Shown: positions 10,658-23,423, counted from the first letter of the stretch. The stretch is 64,000 nucleotides of DNA from Dictyophora rubrovolvata (GCA_029959195.1 CP114122.1:744001-808000), one strand, 5' to 3'. Translations and numbers: made by a program. Notes: a model not told the origin generated them from the letters alone.

Positions 10658-13600
10658 ACAGCAACGAACTCTCCGTCAACTGTTCAACAACCACAGCAAC
10701 TTACGCCGGATATGGCTTCTGCACCAAGTACCTCTCCGTCTTCGTATTCGTCTCATCCAGGTTCTTCGAGCAATGTAACGAGCGTATGTTCAGTTGAGGT
10801 ATCGGCGACGAGGCAGGACGATATTGTGAAACAGCGCGAGGGTCTGGGTCATACTACTACATCGCAACAGGAAGAAATTCAAGCTGCTGTTCGAAACGTG
10901 TCGTTATCTTCATCCAACGAGACTGAGAAGCAAACCTGCGGGTACGGGTACGGGCGCAGGGATAGTCGAAAATTGGATGGTGGTGTCGACGATTTCTCTT
11001 TTTTGAATGAAGAAAAGGTAGAGGAGGAAGAGTTATCTAGTAAAGACCGTGGTGATATTCGGGTAAAGGAGGAGGAGGTTAAGGGTAGTTCCAAGGAGTC
11101 GCCCGAAGTCACTATTGAAGCTTGCATCGGTATTAATTCTTGTTCAGTCATTCCAGAAGTGGACGTTCTGAAGAGTCGTATGTCGTGTTTTATTTTGCAC
11201 ATTATAATATTTATTTTTTCGTTGCTGATATGTTTTGTCTAGATGTTGATAAGAAGGAAGACGTTCAAAGAGCTGATGAGCCTGTGGATGAATTTCCTGA
11301 AAAGGTTGAGGAAGACAAGCAGCAGCCTGAGAAAGAAAACTGCCTGTTGTTGAGCGAAAATATGCATTGTTCGAGCTCCACTTCGAATTCTAAAGATCAG
11401 GACTTGAACGCCTCTGGCAATGGACTTAGAAAGAGTATCCACGATTCCAGCATTGTCTCGATTCCGTGGAATTCTAGTACGGGATCTGTTGGGAGTCAAC
11501 GTCTCAAGAATGGTCATTATATGAACCCGTCTTTCAGTACGTCTTCTTTTGCCCTCGAAGACGCCAAACCAGCCGGCCGAAAACAAGCTGTGTTTAATGC
11601 TCACCATGCACAACAAGGACTGTACCAAGATGGTCATGTTGAAGGGCAGAATGACATGGTAAGGCCGTTGTAGCACGATGTTCATTCAGAGTTACTTATC
11701 TATGTGAACGTTTAACACAGAGCCTGCGCCCCGAACAGTATCCTTTACCGCGGTCTATGAGCTCCGTGGAATTACCTTTACCGTCTGAAGATCAGAAAGG
11801 TATTAACGATTCAAGTCGCGTCATTGACGGACGAACCTCAAGTCCGAATGCATATCGAACACGGCCTTTCTCACCTCACGAATCTATACGTTCCTTCTCT
11901 TCGCACAATGTTGAACATAAACCGAACCGCAGTATGGGAGACGTAAGCCAGGCGGCTTCGGGGCTCTCAGAAGTGGTTAAGATGTCTTCACCTTCAAATC
12001 AACAGCGTCCGCCTTCGCGTAATAGCTCTACGTTTATGACGAACGGTGTTGTTACGCGTAATAATCGTTCGTCCACGCTTCCGACTGTTGAGGGAGTATC
12101 TCCTACTCCTGTTTCTTCGCACAAAGCATCCAAGGCTACGTTGCCGATTGGAAATAAGTCAGCACCTCTTGTGAACGAACCTGCGCAAGTCACTCGCACG
12201 CGTTCTGGCAGCGAACCGCACCCGAGTGTATTTCATCATCGTTCGGGTCGTCTTAGTACGATCCAACAATCCCCTATCCAACATAATCGTCCTTCTGCAT
12301 TACCTTTACGTCATGAGAGACTTATGGGATCGATGACGTTTCCTGAAACACCCTATGAGTACACTCCCATGACGACTCCTGGGCCAAAAGCCGTTTCTTC
12401 ACCGCATGCACGAGGTCCTAGTTCTACTTCCAACAGGCAAAGGAAGACTTCTCGTTTGGGAAGCGACGTTTCGCTACGTCGTCCAGCCGGACCACGTCCC
12501 CCGCGTAATAATTCCTCGAACATAAACAACAGCAACAGCAATAATAATAATAACAATAACAATAATAACAACAGCAATAACAATGCCAAGAATGCGTCAT
12601 CGAAATTCGCGTCTCCACCGAATACCGCGCGATCGTTTGATCTCGACCCTGCATCTGATGGAGGCGTATTACCTGATTTCAGACCAAGACCAGTGGAATG
12701 GCGTGCAAATACTATGGAAGCTGCGTTATGGACGTTTACGTCGGAGCAGCTGCAGGAAATTGTCGGACGGGCTATACGACAATCGGCAGTGCCGTCTACA
12801 GTCCGCTTATTGACGTTGAACGCGCTCGACGAAATTAAGCCTGAGATTGAGAGGCTTGAGATTCTGCAGCAAGACGTGAGTATACGGTATTGTGCTAATA
12901 TTACGAGACGGCGTGGTATTCTCAAGTCGCTGAAACATCATCTCATGGATGCGGACTGGACTAAACGCTCGCAGCTGGTTCAAGAATTGAATGATACGTC
13001 ATACCTTGCCGATCAGTTGACTAGGGATCTTTTCCACACGATGTATCGATTGCAACAGCTGTACCGACTAATGGACGTGCACAATGGAAGCGCGCTGGCT
13101 ATGGCACTTCGTAAATTGAATTCAAGCTTTGTGAAACAGCTTGACGATATGACGCAGTTAACTGAATGTCTTGCGCAATCGGAGGCGGAAAAAGAGGAAG
13201 CGTGGGCTACAGCTGAACGGTTCGAAAGGGAGGCCGCGGAACTTCGAGATAAACTGGAGACCATGTCGATGGTAATGGTGAATCAGGAAGGAACCAGCAG
13301 CGAAAACTCGAGCCGACGCGACTCCGCTAGAAAACCCAGCGTGCGAGCTTCGAAAGCTAGCTTCCGTTTGTCGAGGGCTCGTTTTTCACATACTTCGTCT
13401 AACAGCAGTAATACTCACTATCCTTTCTCTCCACCACCACCTGTCCCTCCCATTCCTCGTCATGCTCATGGTGCACCGAATTCGAGAATTCTGTCTCTTA
13501 ACACCGACATATCATCTTCTGGGATTCTTTCTATTCAAAGCGCGCAATCATTTGGATTCTCACCCACCCCAGAAGCACTTGCATTGGAGAGGGAGGTGTA

Positions 13601-13796
13601 CGATCTCCTTGGTCTATCTCGTCGACCACGTAAATCCTTGACTTCCAGGCCACGCCCGGTTTCTGAGATTCTTTCTCCTGTAACCACTGATGGTCCTCTT
13701 GTTATGTCGTCTCACAAGCACGCTGATCATCTGCTACGCCGGAATAATTCCATACCAATATCACCTTATATTATTAGCGAGAATTTCCGGCACTAA
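8214..13796 (+). CDS. Long Ser/Pro-rich fungal protein with C-terminal helical domain, function unknown
   Basis: Exons 8214-8828, 8906-10451, 10536-11177, 11243-11658 and 11721-13796 give about 1764 residues. The first intron needs a GC donor (8829-8830) to hold frame; acceptor 8890 is an alternative to 8905 and adds five codons. Residues 1 to about 1370 are low complexity: proline-rich SH3-ligand-like stretches, Ser/Thr runs, a Thr/Ala tract at about 10590-10670 and an Asn-rich tract at 12510-12590. The only folded part is about residues 1390-1570 (12690-13290): a conserved-looking helical block beginning VEWRANTMEAALWTFTSEQL, with an RRR motif and a heptad-rich coiled coil ending ERFEREAAELRDKLETM. 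Such a layout fits a cytoskeletal, polarity or septation scaffold, but that is inference. I recognise the helical block only as something common in basidiomycete hypothetical proteins. Confidence 0.75.
12510..12590 (+). repeat. AAC/AAT-AGC triplet repeat coding an Asn-rich tract
   Basis: An imperfect AAT/AAC/AGC trinucleotide run inside the last exon of the preceding gene. It codes mostly asparagine with a few serines, stays in frame and is probably length-polymorphic. Confidence 0.85.
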
Positions 13797-14137
13797 GATT
13801 GGACTAATTTTTTTTGGTTTTGTTTTTGTCAACATTTTCTCCCCTGTTTCATATGTCGCTCCTGTTGACTCAATAACATCTTACTATTTTCATTCTTGTG
13901 ATATTCATTACCATTCTTTATTCTTTGTTTTACATACATACAACGCTGCTTTTTTTTCTTTCTTTCTTTCTTATTATAACTTATGAATGGCGCACAAATT
14001 TCAAATATGTCATGTAATATTTTAACTGAACATGATAACATGCTTTGAATGCTTCTCAGGAAAATTTAATCGCGGGTATAAATACATAAAATACAAATGT
14101 CTGTACGTAGCAACGGCTGTTTTACAAATAAGAACGT
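13797..14137. other. Convergent 3' UTR spacer
   Basis: This lies between the stops of the Ser/Pro-rich gene (plus) and UPF3 (minus). It is AT-rich with long T tracts (13807-13826, 13951-13971), as expected for 3' ends; no gene is seen. Confidence 0.5.
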
Positions 14138-16022
14138 CTAAGCACCCGGCCCTAACCGTTCCCTCCGACCACCTCGCCCACGAGAACCTCCACCACCATT
14201 ACCACGTCCACTCCCAGACGAACCTAACTCTTGGCCTTGAATCCCCCCACCAGACGTATTAACGGAATGAGGATCCTGACGGGTCAAAATCCGAGGCGGA
14301 GGAACATCGGCTGTAGATCCAGAAAGTCCACTCGAAGATGGTGGTCGAGGTTTCTTTTCTCTCCCGCCACCTCCACCTCCACCTCCGCCTCTACCACCTT
14401 GAACTTGACTTCCCTCTTTTGTTGAACCGTCTTTAGATTCTTGACCGCGTTTTCCGCGTCCTGCGCCTCGACCTCGTGGAGGTGGTAATGGTACACCAGT
14501 AGGATGGGAGTGCTCTGGTCCTCCAGTAGACGTAGAAGTAGATGCAGTGACGGGGGACTGAATAAGTGCTGAGGGTCCTGATGAAGAGGGCACAGTTGCA
14601 GTTGTGGCTGTGGCTGTGGATGCGGATACGGACATAGATATAGCAGACGTTGTCGAGCTCGTAGCTGTAGCTGTAGCGGGGAGTTGTACACCCGCGCCAC
14701 TGAGGGCTGCTTTCAAGTGACGCGAACCCAGACCTACTACGGGACGCGTTCTCTCCCTTTCCTTGTCCTTTTCTTTCCTTGGAGGAGATTCGATAGCGCT
14801 CGGTTGAATTGTTTCTTTTTCTTTATTAGCGGATGTAGCCTGGTTTCCTCTATTACGACCTCTTCCGGCAGTAAGAGCCTGAACGAGACAAATGAGATAA
14901 GAAAGAAAAGAAACAAATGGATGTACGTGTCTTACACTTACAGCAGACAGAGGTGGTGCTCCAGAATCTTTCCCTTTCCCTTTCCTACCCTTCCTACCAC
15001 CAGCGACAACCGCAGACGAATCACCAGCGGAGGCAGCCGCAGCCGCAGCTTTACGAGCAGCTTTAGCTTCGTTAATAAGAATTTTCTTTTCTTGGACAAC
15101 GGCTTTTTGTTCTTTTTGTTCAAGTAGTGCGGCTAATAATGGTGTCATCTTCGTCTCTTCGGGTGGTGCTGTCGATGCCACTAGACATATCATATGAGAA
15201 GGTCAATAAAGATTTTTCGGAAGAGGGAGAGATAAATAGAGAACAAACGTACGGAGGGTGTCCATGTCGACTTCGTGTTTCTCAGGAGGATTTTGAAGGG
15301 AAGCTGCGAAGGAGAGATAGTCTTCATCTAAATTACCAAAAATCAAGATGTATAGCAATAGGTTGGGGGATATATGTTTACCTTGTTGAACGGTAGCGTG
15401 CCTGGGATCGACTTTCTTCTTTTCTGGAGGTACCTTGGGATTTGGAGCGAATTCCACGATTGCGAATGAATCATTCCCTGAAGGAAAGAAATCGCAGTCA
15501 ATGATGCACATTGTTATAAGATTACCTAAATCATACATACCTTGTTTGTCTCGAAAATGATGTCCGTCATACTCTTTGCTAAAAGCTGCCAGGCATTCTT
15601 CGTTCTTAAAGGAAAGATAAGCAACAGAGGGTATATTCTCTTTCCCTACACTATCCCAAAACAAATTGTCAATGAATAAAATAAAACCAGACAAATCATC
15701 CATTTATCTCAACTCACGTTTTGCGAAATTTTCCTGGACGAAATACTTTCCATGAAACGGTTTCGTCAGTGACCCAAGGCTGAACACTTTGCCAAAATAT
15801 GTGTTCGGGAAGATTTGGAGGAAGTCTTCGGATGATAATCTTTAAACGTGCGTGGACATTTGACTTTTTGGGTTCTTTGGGAGGCTTGGTGCTATTTCGA
15901 GTGGGAGCAGTTGTGTTGGCTTTGCTGCTAGACATGCAGTGGGGGGACTTGCTAAATGGGATTACATAAACTGACGTTCCGAAAACGCTCTTTCGGTGGC
16001 GTCGACCGTCCAAATTGTCCAT
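14138..16022 (-). CDS. UPF3: Nonsense-mediated mRNA decay factor UPF3
   Basis: UPF3 binds UPF2 and couples exon-junction marks to mRNA surveillance. Exons (minus) 15718-16022, 15541-15650, 15382-15477, 15253-15327, 14942-15180 and 14138-14878 give 521 residues in one frame. The Smg4/UPF3 RRM-like domain spans about residues 50-190: LKIIIRRLPPNLPEHIFWQS, VSWKVFRPGKF, SVAYLSFKNEECLAAFSKEY, FAIVEFAPNPKVP and the YLSFAASLQNPPE segment. The C-terminal half is basic and low complexity: a K/R/E block, then Ser/Thr runs and RGG/Gly-rich clusters that suggest RNA contact. The start at 16022 (MDNLDGRR) is the longest; an inner ATG (MSSSKANTT) is possible. It is divergent from the FunK1 kinase, with 238 bp between starts. 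Confidence 0.93.
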
Positions 16023-16260
16023 TTTTTCTTCCTAAAGAAACGGGTTAAATTATATGAGTTAACTTGTCCAATTGACTCGATTGTCCTCCGGCAAAGGAAT
16101 CCAAGTTGTCAATCCATCTCTGGCAGGCTGGGGTATCACACGATCTCTTTGTCTTCGTCCTTGCTTCGTCCCCATTTCGGGGCAGTTTGTTCTGTCCTCT
16201 GTCCTACCATTTTCATATAATATACTCGTAAGTTTGTCTCGACTCGCCCCTCATCTTGAA

Positions 16261-18606
16261 ATGACCACGTCACCCATAGTAAACAACTCTCCCGAAACTG
16301 AGAACGAGCAGTCTGCTACGCGGTCAACACCACCGAAAAGCAATAAAGGCAGTCTAGCAATAGAAAGCACGCCTGTATCTGCCAAGTTTTCAAGTCAAGA
16401 CCAGAATTCATTAGACAAAGGAAATAGAAACACCCGATTCGTTCGAATGGTGGAGGAAATAACTGGTAAAATCGTCGGTCCTATGCCAGCATGGCTATTT
16501 TTGGACAAGTATTTATCGAAGACGAGCGTTGAGTTGAACTCTTCGGATCTCGAGCATTTTCGTACTAAGATACAAAAGATGGCATCCTTTACCAGAGAGG
16601 AAAACATGTACCCCCTATTCGTAAGTTCTAGTTCTATCTCTTTTCTTCTTTATGTCGTTATCATTAATTTCACACAGATCGAGAGTGTACAGCCCTTATG
16701 TCCGTCACTACATCTCCGCGACACCCATTTGAAGGACATGACAGTTTTTGATACGATCACCATTCGTCCTGATATCTGTGTTTACACCGACGCCACCGAC
16801 CTGATACTGAGCGATCCCGCCCGACCAGATATAATGATGGAGTTCAAAGCTGACTCGGGTGAAGATCCCTTTGTCGACGAAAAAAATGGACTTGGAAAAA
16901 CATTATTACGCGATACCGGAAAGGCAAACGATACCTTGGGCCAGATCACTTCCTACGCAGCTGCACATCAATCCGCTCAATTCAGAACGCACGTCTTCTC
17001 ATTGCTCGTCTTGCCTACCTATTTCAGGTTACTCCGCTGGGACAGATCCGGGGTGGTTGTCACAGAGAAGATCGAGCTGACCGATTCATTACTTCCTGGA
17101 TTCTTACATCGGTATAATCATGCGACACCAGAACAACGGGGAGTGGATATTTCAGTGACCAAGCCCTCGCCTGCCCATGCCGCCGCTGCTCGTGAGGCTC
17201 TCAATTTATCGCCCAGCGCCACCCTTTTGCAGTTTTCGGTGTCGCCCAACGAAGGAGGATATATTGTCTCTCGCAAAACATACATGGGATCCAGCAAGTC
17301 CCCTCTGGGCCGCTCTACTAGGTCATACAATGCTTATTCCATTGACCGCAAGGCTGTCGTGTTTTTGAAGGATGCTTGGCGCCTTGCCTCCCAGGAACCT
17401 GAGCACGAAATCTACGCCAAACTTTATGAAAAAGAAGTGCCTTACGTAGCGACGGTTATCGATGGAGCAGACATTATGGACCATATAACACAAACTCAGG
17501 ATCTTGTAAAGGAGAACCCTTCATGGGCCGTTGATCTACCTGAACGATTGCGCAAACACGTACACTATCGATTAGTTCTCAAAGAAGTCGCGTCTTCTCT
17601 TACTACATTCTCGTCGACGAAACAACTCGTACAAGTAATCCGTGAAGCTATTATTGGTGCGTTCTACCATCTACAGTCTTTTGTGCAGTTTGCCTAAAAA
17701 GTTCTTTTAGCACACCAAAAGGCTTACGAAGAAACGGGGATATTGCATAGAGATATCAGCGTAAACAATGTCATGATATATAATGGCCAGGCGCTTCTTA
17801 TTGATTGGGATCTATCCAAGAGCAACAATGAGGGCCAAGCGCCAAGAGAAATTGAAAGAACGGTATGAGGAGTGTTTCATATTTTCAATGTCATCTAATA
17901 ACAGGTATGTTAGGGCACTTGGCAGTTCATGGCAGCTCGGCTACTGCTGCAGGTGGCGAAACCTGAGGGACCTCACAACTTAACGGATGATCTAGAATCA
18001 TTCGTTCACCTCTTGACTTGGATGGCATTTGTATATACGTCTCATGAGCTGCCGAAACCGAATTCAGTGAGACTGTCTCGTTTTTTGAGGGACACTTACG
18101 ATGAGTCCTATCGAGACCCGGATGGCAAATCTTTTGGCGGAGAGCGCAAGGTCGATCATTTACTCAATGGCCGATTGTTAAAAGAAGCAGGATTTTCCAA
18201 TCAAAATCTCTTCTATTTACTTAGGACGCTGACTGAACAGTTCGCTATTCGGTATGCAGATGATCCCTCTCAGCCGTCTTATTGGACAATGAAATCTGCT
18301 CGTGATATCGCCCGGAAGAATGAGGTGATCGATGAATACGAAGATAAACGCGAGAGCATCTCGAATTCACAATGGATAATCGAAGTATTCGACAAATTTC
18401 TCGGAACAGAAAACTGGCCTGAGAATGACGCTGCGGTGGATCATGGACTTGTGGAACCATCAGCAACGACAAGAACACATCTTCGGTCGGTCAATAGTCG
18501 ACGAAGATCTCGGGAAAGTGCTGATGAAGGAAGTCGGAAAAAAATGAAACCGTCGACTTCTCATTCTGCTAGCTTGCATACTGTGGCGGAGAGCAAGCTT
18601 CACTGA
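16261..18606 (+). CDS. FunK1-type fungal protein kinase
   Basis: Exons 16261-16620, 16678-17656, 17711-17862 and 17914-18606 give 727 residues. The N-terminal ~170 residues are a Ser-rich tail followed by a helical region. Residues about 190-330 match the usual FunK1 N-lobe extension (RPDICVYTD.., ..MMEFKAD), then ..RKAVVFLKDAWR (likely nucleotide-anchoring Lys), the catalytic loop ILHRDISVNNVMIY (HRD, Asn), LIDWDLSK in place of the DFG motif, and GTWQFMAA of the activation segment. All of these are hallmarks of this mushroom-expanded kinase family. The C-terminal ~60 residues are basic (RSRRRSRESADEGSRKKMK), possibly nuclear targeting. The open frame extends upstream to 16072, but the ATG at 16261 (MTTSPIV) is a more usual start. 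Substrates are unknown. Confidence 0.9.
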
Positions 18607-19180
18607 ATATTATCGAGGTTTTAGCAGTTACCCTATATCATTTTATATAATAATGTACCATTTGTACCGAATATAAAATATCAATTACCATCTTAAAACT
18701 AACGAAAACTAATTACGCTATTGTGTCAAACTTCTATGTCAGTTGCTCTGGCAGTGGTCGAAAAAGTGACAGAGCATATCGTGCATATTGAATGTAAATA
18801 GGTAATGGTTGGTAGAAAAAAAAAGATGCACACTACCAACGATTGTTATGACGGCGACAAACTATTTATTAATTTTAAGTTTCGCATGAGAGGTAAAAAA
18901 GCGTTGTTGCTTTTCTTACGTCGAAAACGACGTGTTTATATACAACTTCCGAAGTCCGTCGTATTCGGACTGTAATTCGTGTTTGAGTAAAGCAAGATAT
19001 AAAAGCAACAAAGAGCCTGCTAAATAGAGATAAGGAAAAGTCGCCGTATGACGGAAATCAAAGTATAAATCACCGCAATCTTGATGATAATAGGGCCGGG
19101 AGAAAACAAGACTAATAAGCCGGTTCGGATCCCAAAAGAGAGAGTCTGTTTCAAGCAACTAGACGGGTATTTTGGCTGCG
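18607..19180. other. Intergenic, no feature seen
   Basis: AT-rich sequence after the FunK1 stop. I see no open frame or RNA that can be supported. Confidence 0.4.
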
Positions 19181-19189
19181 TGGTTGATT

Positions 19190-19700
19190 ACTAGATGTTT
19201 ATTCAAATATTCCTCGTTCGATAAATGCGCATACATTGTGATCTGAGCGCCGCTGAGGCCAAGATGGGGTATGCCCCAGCCCCCCCTAGCTCGTTCTCGC
19301 TTTCAGCAAGCAGTGACACAAAGGGGGTTATATTTTTATATTTGGCTTCTTTATTATTATCTAGAGAAGAGTTGTGAATTAACACGAGATCGCCAGGTTC
19401 AAAGTGATGTGGGTGTGCCCTCTTGTCGAATCTTGTTTTGCGGTACTTTGAGCTGAAGTTCCATCCTTCTCGCCTTCTTCTGCCTGTGTCGAAGGCATAG
19501 TAGGTGTGAGAGCCGCTGCGGTGTTCCAAGCACTCATTTAGTTATGCTCGAGGATCCGTCCAGGTCATGGGATGAAGGAATGACTAGGCTCCTGGTCTTC
19601 ATTAGTACCTTTCGACAGGTCCCAGGCAATAATTGTAAACTATTATTCACGCTAATGTCCCTATACAGTAGCTAAGAGCTTCGCCTCGTTGGCCTTCTGG
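19190..19700 (-). mobile_element. Fossil fragment of a Ty3/Gypsy-type LTR retrotransposon (integrase C-terminal part)
   Basis: On the minus strand, 19203-19529 encodes a stretch with FEPGDLVLIHNSSLDNNKEA, preceded by a basic KYRKTRFDKRAHP segment. This is the typical end of the integrase/pol polyprotein of Ty3/Gypsy (chromovirus-like) elements. The copy is broken and only a small part remains; no terminal repeats, reverse transcriptase or gag were found nearby. It looks old. The family assignment rests on this one motif. Confidence 0.6.
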
Positions 19701-19974
19701 TGGGCTAGCTTACATTGAGAAAAATTGGGTGAATGTGTACATGTCATGATTGTCGCAACTAGCGGTTGTGGTTTAGATAGAACTTGTTATTTAGTGCTCG
19801 AAAATATAGAGCTTTATATACAGAATTATAAATATTGAAAGGTGAAAACTAACTACCGAGATTTATAATATTTTTACTAAGACTTAACTAATGCGTCGTC
19901 GCCGACGACGCAATATTAATTTGAGTGTTAGCCGGCGACTCCAACATAAGATTGATAAGGATTTCAGCCCAAGG

Positions 19975-20956
19975 TCAGATAATGAGATCCCCGTCTTCTA
20001 ACGAATGCGCCATATGGTTAATTCGGAGTGCGTCGCCGGATTCATCCAGGAAGCTCTTGAAGGCAAGATATGCCTGAGAGATGGGCAGTCGATTCCCTGT
20101 TTGAGCCAGTCCGAGATTGAATCTTAGCCTGTTGTTCTCCGGAACGGGCTCGTAGACGAGGACGGCTGTCTCAAAGCTAGGACACTTTCCTCTATCGATG
20201 TCATCGACAAGTTGTTGGGTCATCGGTACGAGATAGAAGGTCGGAGTACTACCATACATGGTTACGATGGGGACCAACTAGATTGTGAGCTGTTAGTTTA
20301 CGGTTCCGTGAAGGCTCGGGTGGGAATCATACCCTTTCCATGTAATCTAGTTGTCCAGGATTATTCTTGCGGTTATGAACGAATATACTAGCAGCTAGAG
20401 GGATGATCTCGGCCACCCTCGAATGTCTAATGGACTTGTTGTCCAACTGGAAGCCCATGAGTATGTTCGTCTTGGAAGCGTTCATGACAACGATGTCGAA
20501 CTCGGCGACACACGAACTGCCAAACATCGTAAACGGGAGCGTGTGGCCAGCCCTGACTACCGTTTGTCCTGGGATGATATAGCCGAACAAGCGGAGGATA
20601 TCGTGGACCAGCTCAAGCCCGAAATCGTCTCTGCGAGGCGGGGTGGGGTCTTTACTAACAGCCTGAGTACTCGAGGGGACAGGATCGTGGAGGGATACCA
20701 GCTTCTCCAAAACCGACCATACCTTCTCGTTTTGAACGACGGCTTGGTCTCCATCATCTGTCGCTGTAAGCCAAACGTTCCAGTCGTCTCCCAGAGCCTT
20801 TGGGTCTTGGTCAAAGAACGTGTGGAAATCAGCAAATTTGAAGAAAATGCCAAAATGGTCCAGCTCCTTCCAGCTCCAGTCTTTCCCGTCATTTACAGCT
20901 ATCGTTCGACGAGTTCGCTGAGCAGGCGGATGGAAAACACGCCTTTGCGCCGCCAT
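19975..20956 (-). CDS. Uncharacterised agaricomycete family, possible PD-(D/E)XK-like fold
   Basis: Two exons, 20333-20956 and 19975-20277, with a GT-AG intron give 308 residues (MAAQRRVFHPPAQ.. start; an in-frame ATG at 21010 would add 18). The middle reads ..FGYIIPGQTVVRAGHTLPF.., then FDIVVMNASKTNILMGFQLD followed by NK, and VTMYGSTPTFYLVPMTQQLV. I recall the order 'acidic residue - strand - D/E-x-K - ..TFY..' from many mushroom hypothetical proteins, and it resembles a restriction-endonuclease-like core, but the catalytic set is not clear (LDNK in place of E-x-K). No signal peptide or membrane segment is visible. The neighbours give no clue to its role. Confidence 0.65.
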
Positions 20957-21890
20957 GTTGCTCTCAGTTGAACACAGCGAGGAATCGAGGACATGTCGCT
21001 GGCGCATCAATATTTAGGTAAATATTTCAACCTTCCTCATACATCGCCTCAGTTCGCTTATCGCCGACATCGATATCGATGTGACGGTGTATAGCATACG
21101 CTCCCGAAGGAGTGAAACGGGAAACGGCAACATATTACTCCATTGTTATGCATTTTTTGGCTATGTGTACGAAATAGCGATCATCACATAATTGACCATA
21201 TCTCGCTCTCAAACTGGGATAACGTCGCACCTGTGTTCGACTTCGACAAGCTATAGTATCGAAAGCTTTGACGAAGATGACTCGAACTTCGAGCGTTCAC
21301 TTGTCAAGCTGCCTACTTACCTCAGTTGGCCCCTGAGCTCCATGCAGTCAGGCACGCAGAGCTCTTTATGGTCAGACACGTAGATACTTTGATCCAGTGT
21401 GGGAAAGTGATTGTGCAGTCCTTGAGAACAGGGTCGCCATGGTGGTTTGGCTCCACAATTCAAAAAAGAAAAGAAAAACACACACAAACATTTTTTTTTT
21501 CGAAACATATGGTACGTAAAAACACGATCCTCTAGCCCGCGTTTCTACTTTGTTTTTATATCCTTGATACACTTGACAGCATCCATCAAAAATCCTGTCA
21601 ATACGAGTTTTCAATTCCATCGCAAACTCTTTTTTTTAAACGGAGCTTCCATCACACACTTCGCGTACTAAATTTAATGCATGGCTAATTGGTGAATAGT
21701 GTCACAATTTGATGTGACCGGTCTTTGGTGACCCTACCCGCTTATAAAAATAAGACCCATTTTTCCGATGCGAAACTTTTCCCTCTTTTCCACCCATCTA
21801 CGCAGGACCTTCTGTACAACTTTTCGTCTTCGGACAAGTCGCTCTTTTGCCCTCACCATCTTTACTCGTTGTCAAAGTATAAAATAAAAC
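20957..21890. other. Intergenic between divergent genes
   Basis: It separates the preceding minus-strand gene from the GPI protein gene. The 150 bp before 21891 are pyrimidine-rich with a TATAAAATAAAAC stretch at 21879-21890 just before the ATG. No coding feature can be supported. Confidence 0.4.
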
Positions 21891-22887
21891 ATGCGTTTCT
21901 CAATTGCTCCAGCTTTCGTCTTGGTCGGTCTTGCCAGCCAATCTTTTGCCAATGTTTTCGTATGTCCACAGTTTTATTTCCGCCAGACGAGTTGACTTAA
22001 AAGTTTCTTGTTTGTCAACAACCAAAGGTTACGAATCCGGTTGCTTCTTCTGTGATTCAGGCTGGAACGCCTTTTAACATTGAGTGGCAGCTCAATTCAG
22101 ACGCTCCCGCGGACTTGGGCGACTGCGCGGTCGGTGTCTTTGTCGGCACTATGAACGTTCAAGTAACTTTTTTTTTTTTTTTGCCTCATCAAAAACTTTG
22201 TAACCCAATTTTCTCAGGCACAGGTCGTCCAGCTCGCCGCATCAGTCGCGACTGCTAACGTAACTTCTCTGGTAGGTTCTGTTTGGTAGTGTAACATTGA
22301 CGTCCTCTAAACTTGTCTGATAGAATGTTACGATCCCACCCGAATCAGGGGACAACTTCAATGGCTAGTGAGTATCAATGCCCTATGGTGCCTTTATTGT
22401 TTTAACAATAGTCCAGTTTCCTCCGGTTTACATCGTCTTCTGTCCAACAGCCGGACAACACCCAATTCCAAGCGGAAGCATTTTCTGCGCGATTCACGTA
22501 CGTTCTCCCAAAGACACTGGTCTAAGTCTAATTCAACTGACTTATCTTCCCTGATTTGCTCTTTTATCAATCAGAGTGACAGGCATGACTGGCAAATTCA
22601 CCCCCGCCCAACTTAGCGCAATCCAAGCCGCCAATATTACCTCGTCGTCTACACCTGGTTCACCGTCGTCATCATCATCATCATCTTCTCCCCCGTCCTT
22701 CGCCGCAGCTACCAACTCGGCTTCGAACAAAGGTTCTTCAGCAGCCTCATCATCTACCGGCTCTGCATCCACTACATCGACAACCCCAAAGCCATCCCAA
22801 ACGGCCGCCAGCAGTGCCCTTTCGACTGGCATTAACATGGCTCTATTCGGTGCCTTTGTCTTCGGCAGTACTGGATTACTGCTATGA
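21891..22887 (+). CDS. Secreted GPI-anchored Kre9/KNH1-like Ser/Thr-rich protein
   Basis: Exons 21891-21959, 22028-22162, 22218-22271, 22324-22367, 22417-22497 and 22575-22887 give 231 residues. Residues 1-20 (MRFSIAPAFVLVGLASQSFA) are a clear signal peptide. Residues 24-125 read as a Kre9/KNH1 beta-sandwich domain: VTNPVASSVIQAGTPFNIEW at its start and YFLRFTSS..FQAEAFSARF near its end. Residues 135-205 are Ser/Thr/Pro-rich, so probably heavily O-mannosylated. The last ~20 residues are a hydrophobic GPI-type tail (..INMALFGAFVFGSTGLLL). The expected location is the cell surface or wall; family members are linked to beta-glucan assembly, but the exact role is inference. Confidence 0.88.
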
Positions 22888-23423
22888 TCGTCACCGATCA
22901 GATCTATCCTTTTTTTATGAGCTTTTAGGACGTTTATTTCTTTGCCTTTTTTCTCCTCCTACGATCGAATACAGCTTTCAAATATGCATACAACTGGTGT
23001 AATGGAGGTGGTAGAACCGTGGACGGGGGCATATCTCGTGTCTTTTTTTTGATTATTCTTTTCTCTGATCCCTGTTCCCTGTTCCGAGTTTTGTTTTTTC
23101 GTTTCTAATACACAAACGTATACCCAAAACATAGTATTCTGAGGCACTAGTGGGGATTAAGAATGAGTTTTCAATCATGGTAATCGACTTCGGTTACAAC
23201 CATATTAAGCTTGACAAAACGAAAAATTATCCTGCGAAATGATGGAGTCCCGGGGACCAAATTTGCCTGCAACTTCAGAATAGCACGTCTGTAGATCTCG
23301 TATTTTTGAGCAATGTATGGTAAAGTGCATAGTATACGATCGCATCTTCAATCATCTAGTCTTCTGAATCAATGGAATGTCTTTTTCAAGCACTCCCACA
23401 TTTATCAGCCGAGACTTTGGGCC
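22888..23423. other. 3' UTR and spacer
   Basis: T-rich sequence directly after the GPI protein gene (22931-22960, 23041-23050). No gene is seen before the repeat at 23424. Confidence 0.4.

Noticed and set aside
12841-12910. Possible 33-nt intron starting GTGAGTATACGG in the long Ser/Pro-rich gene
   Set aside because: The translated stretch (DVSIRY..RRR) continues the conserved helical block and the frame stays open.
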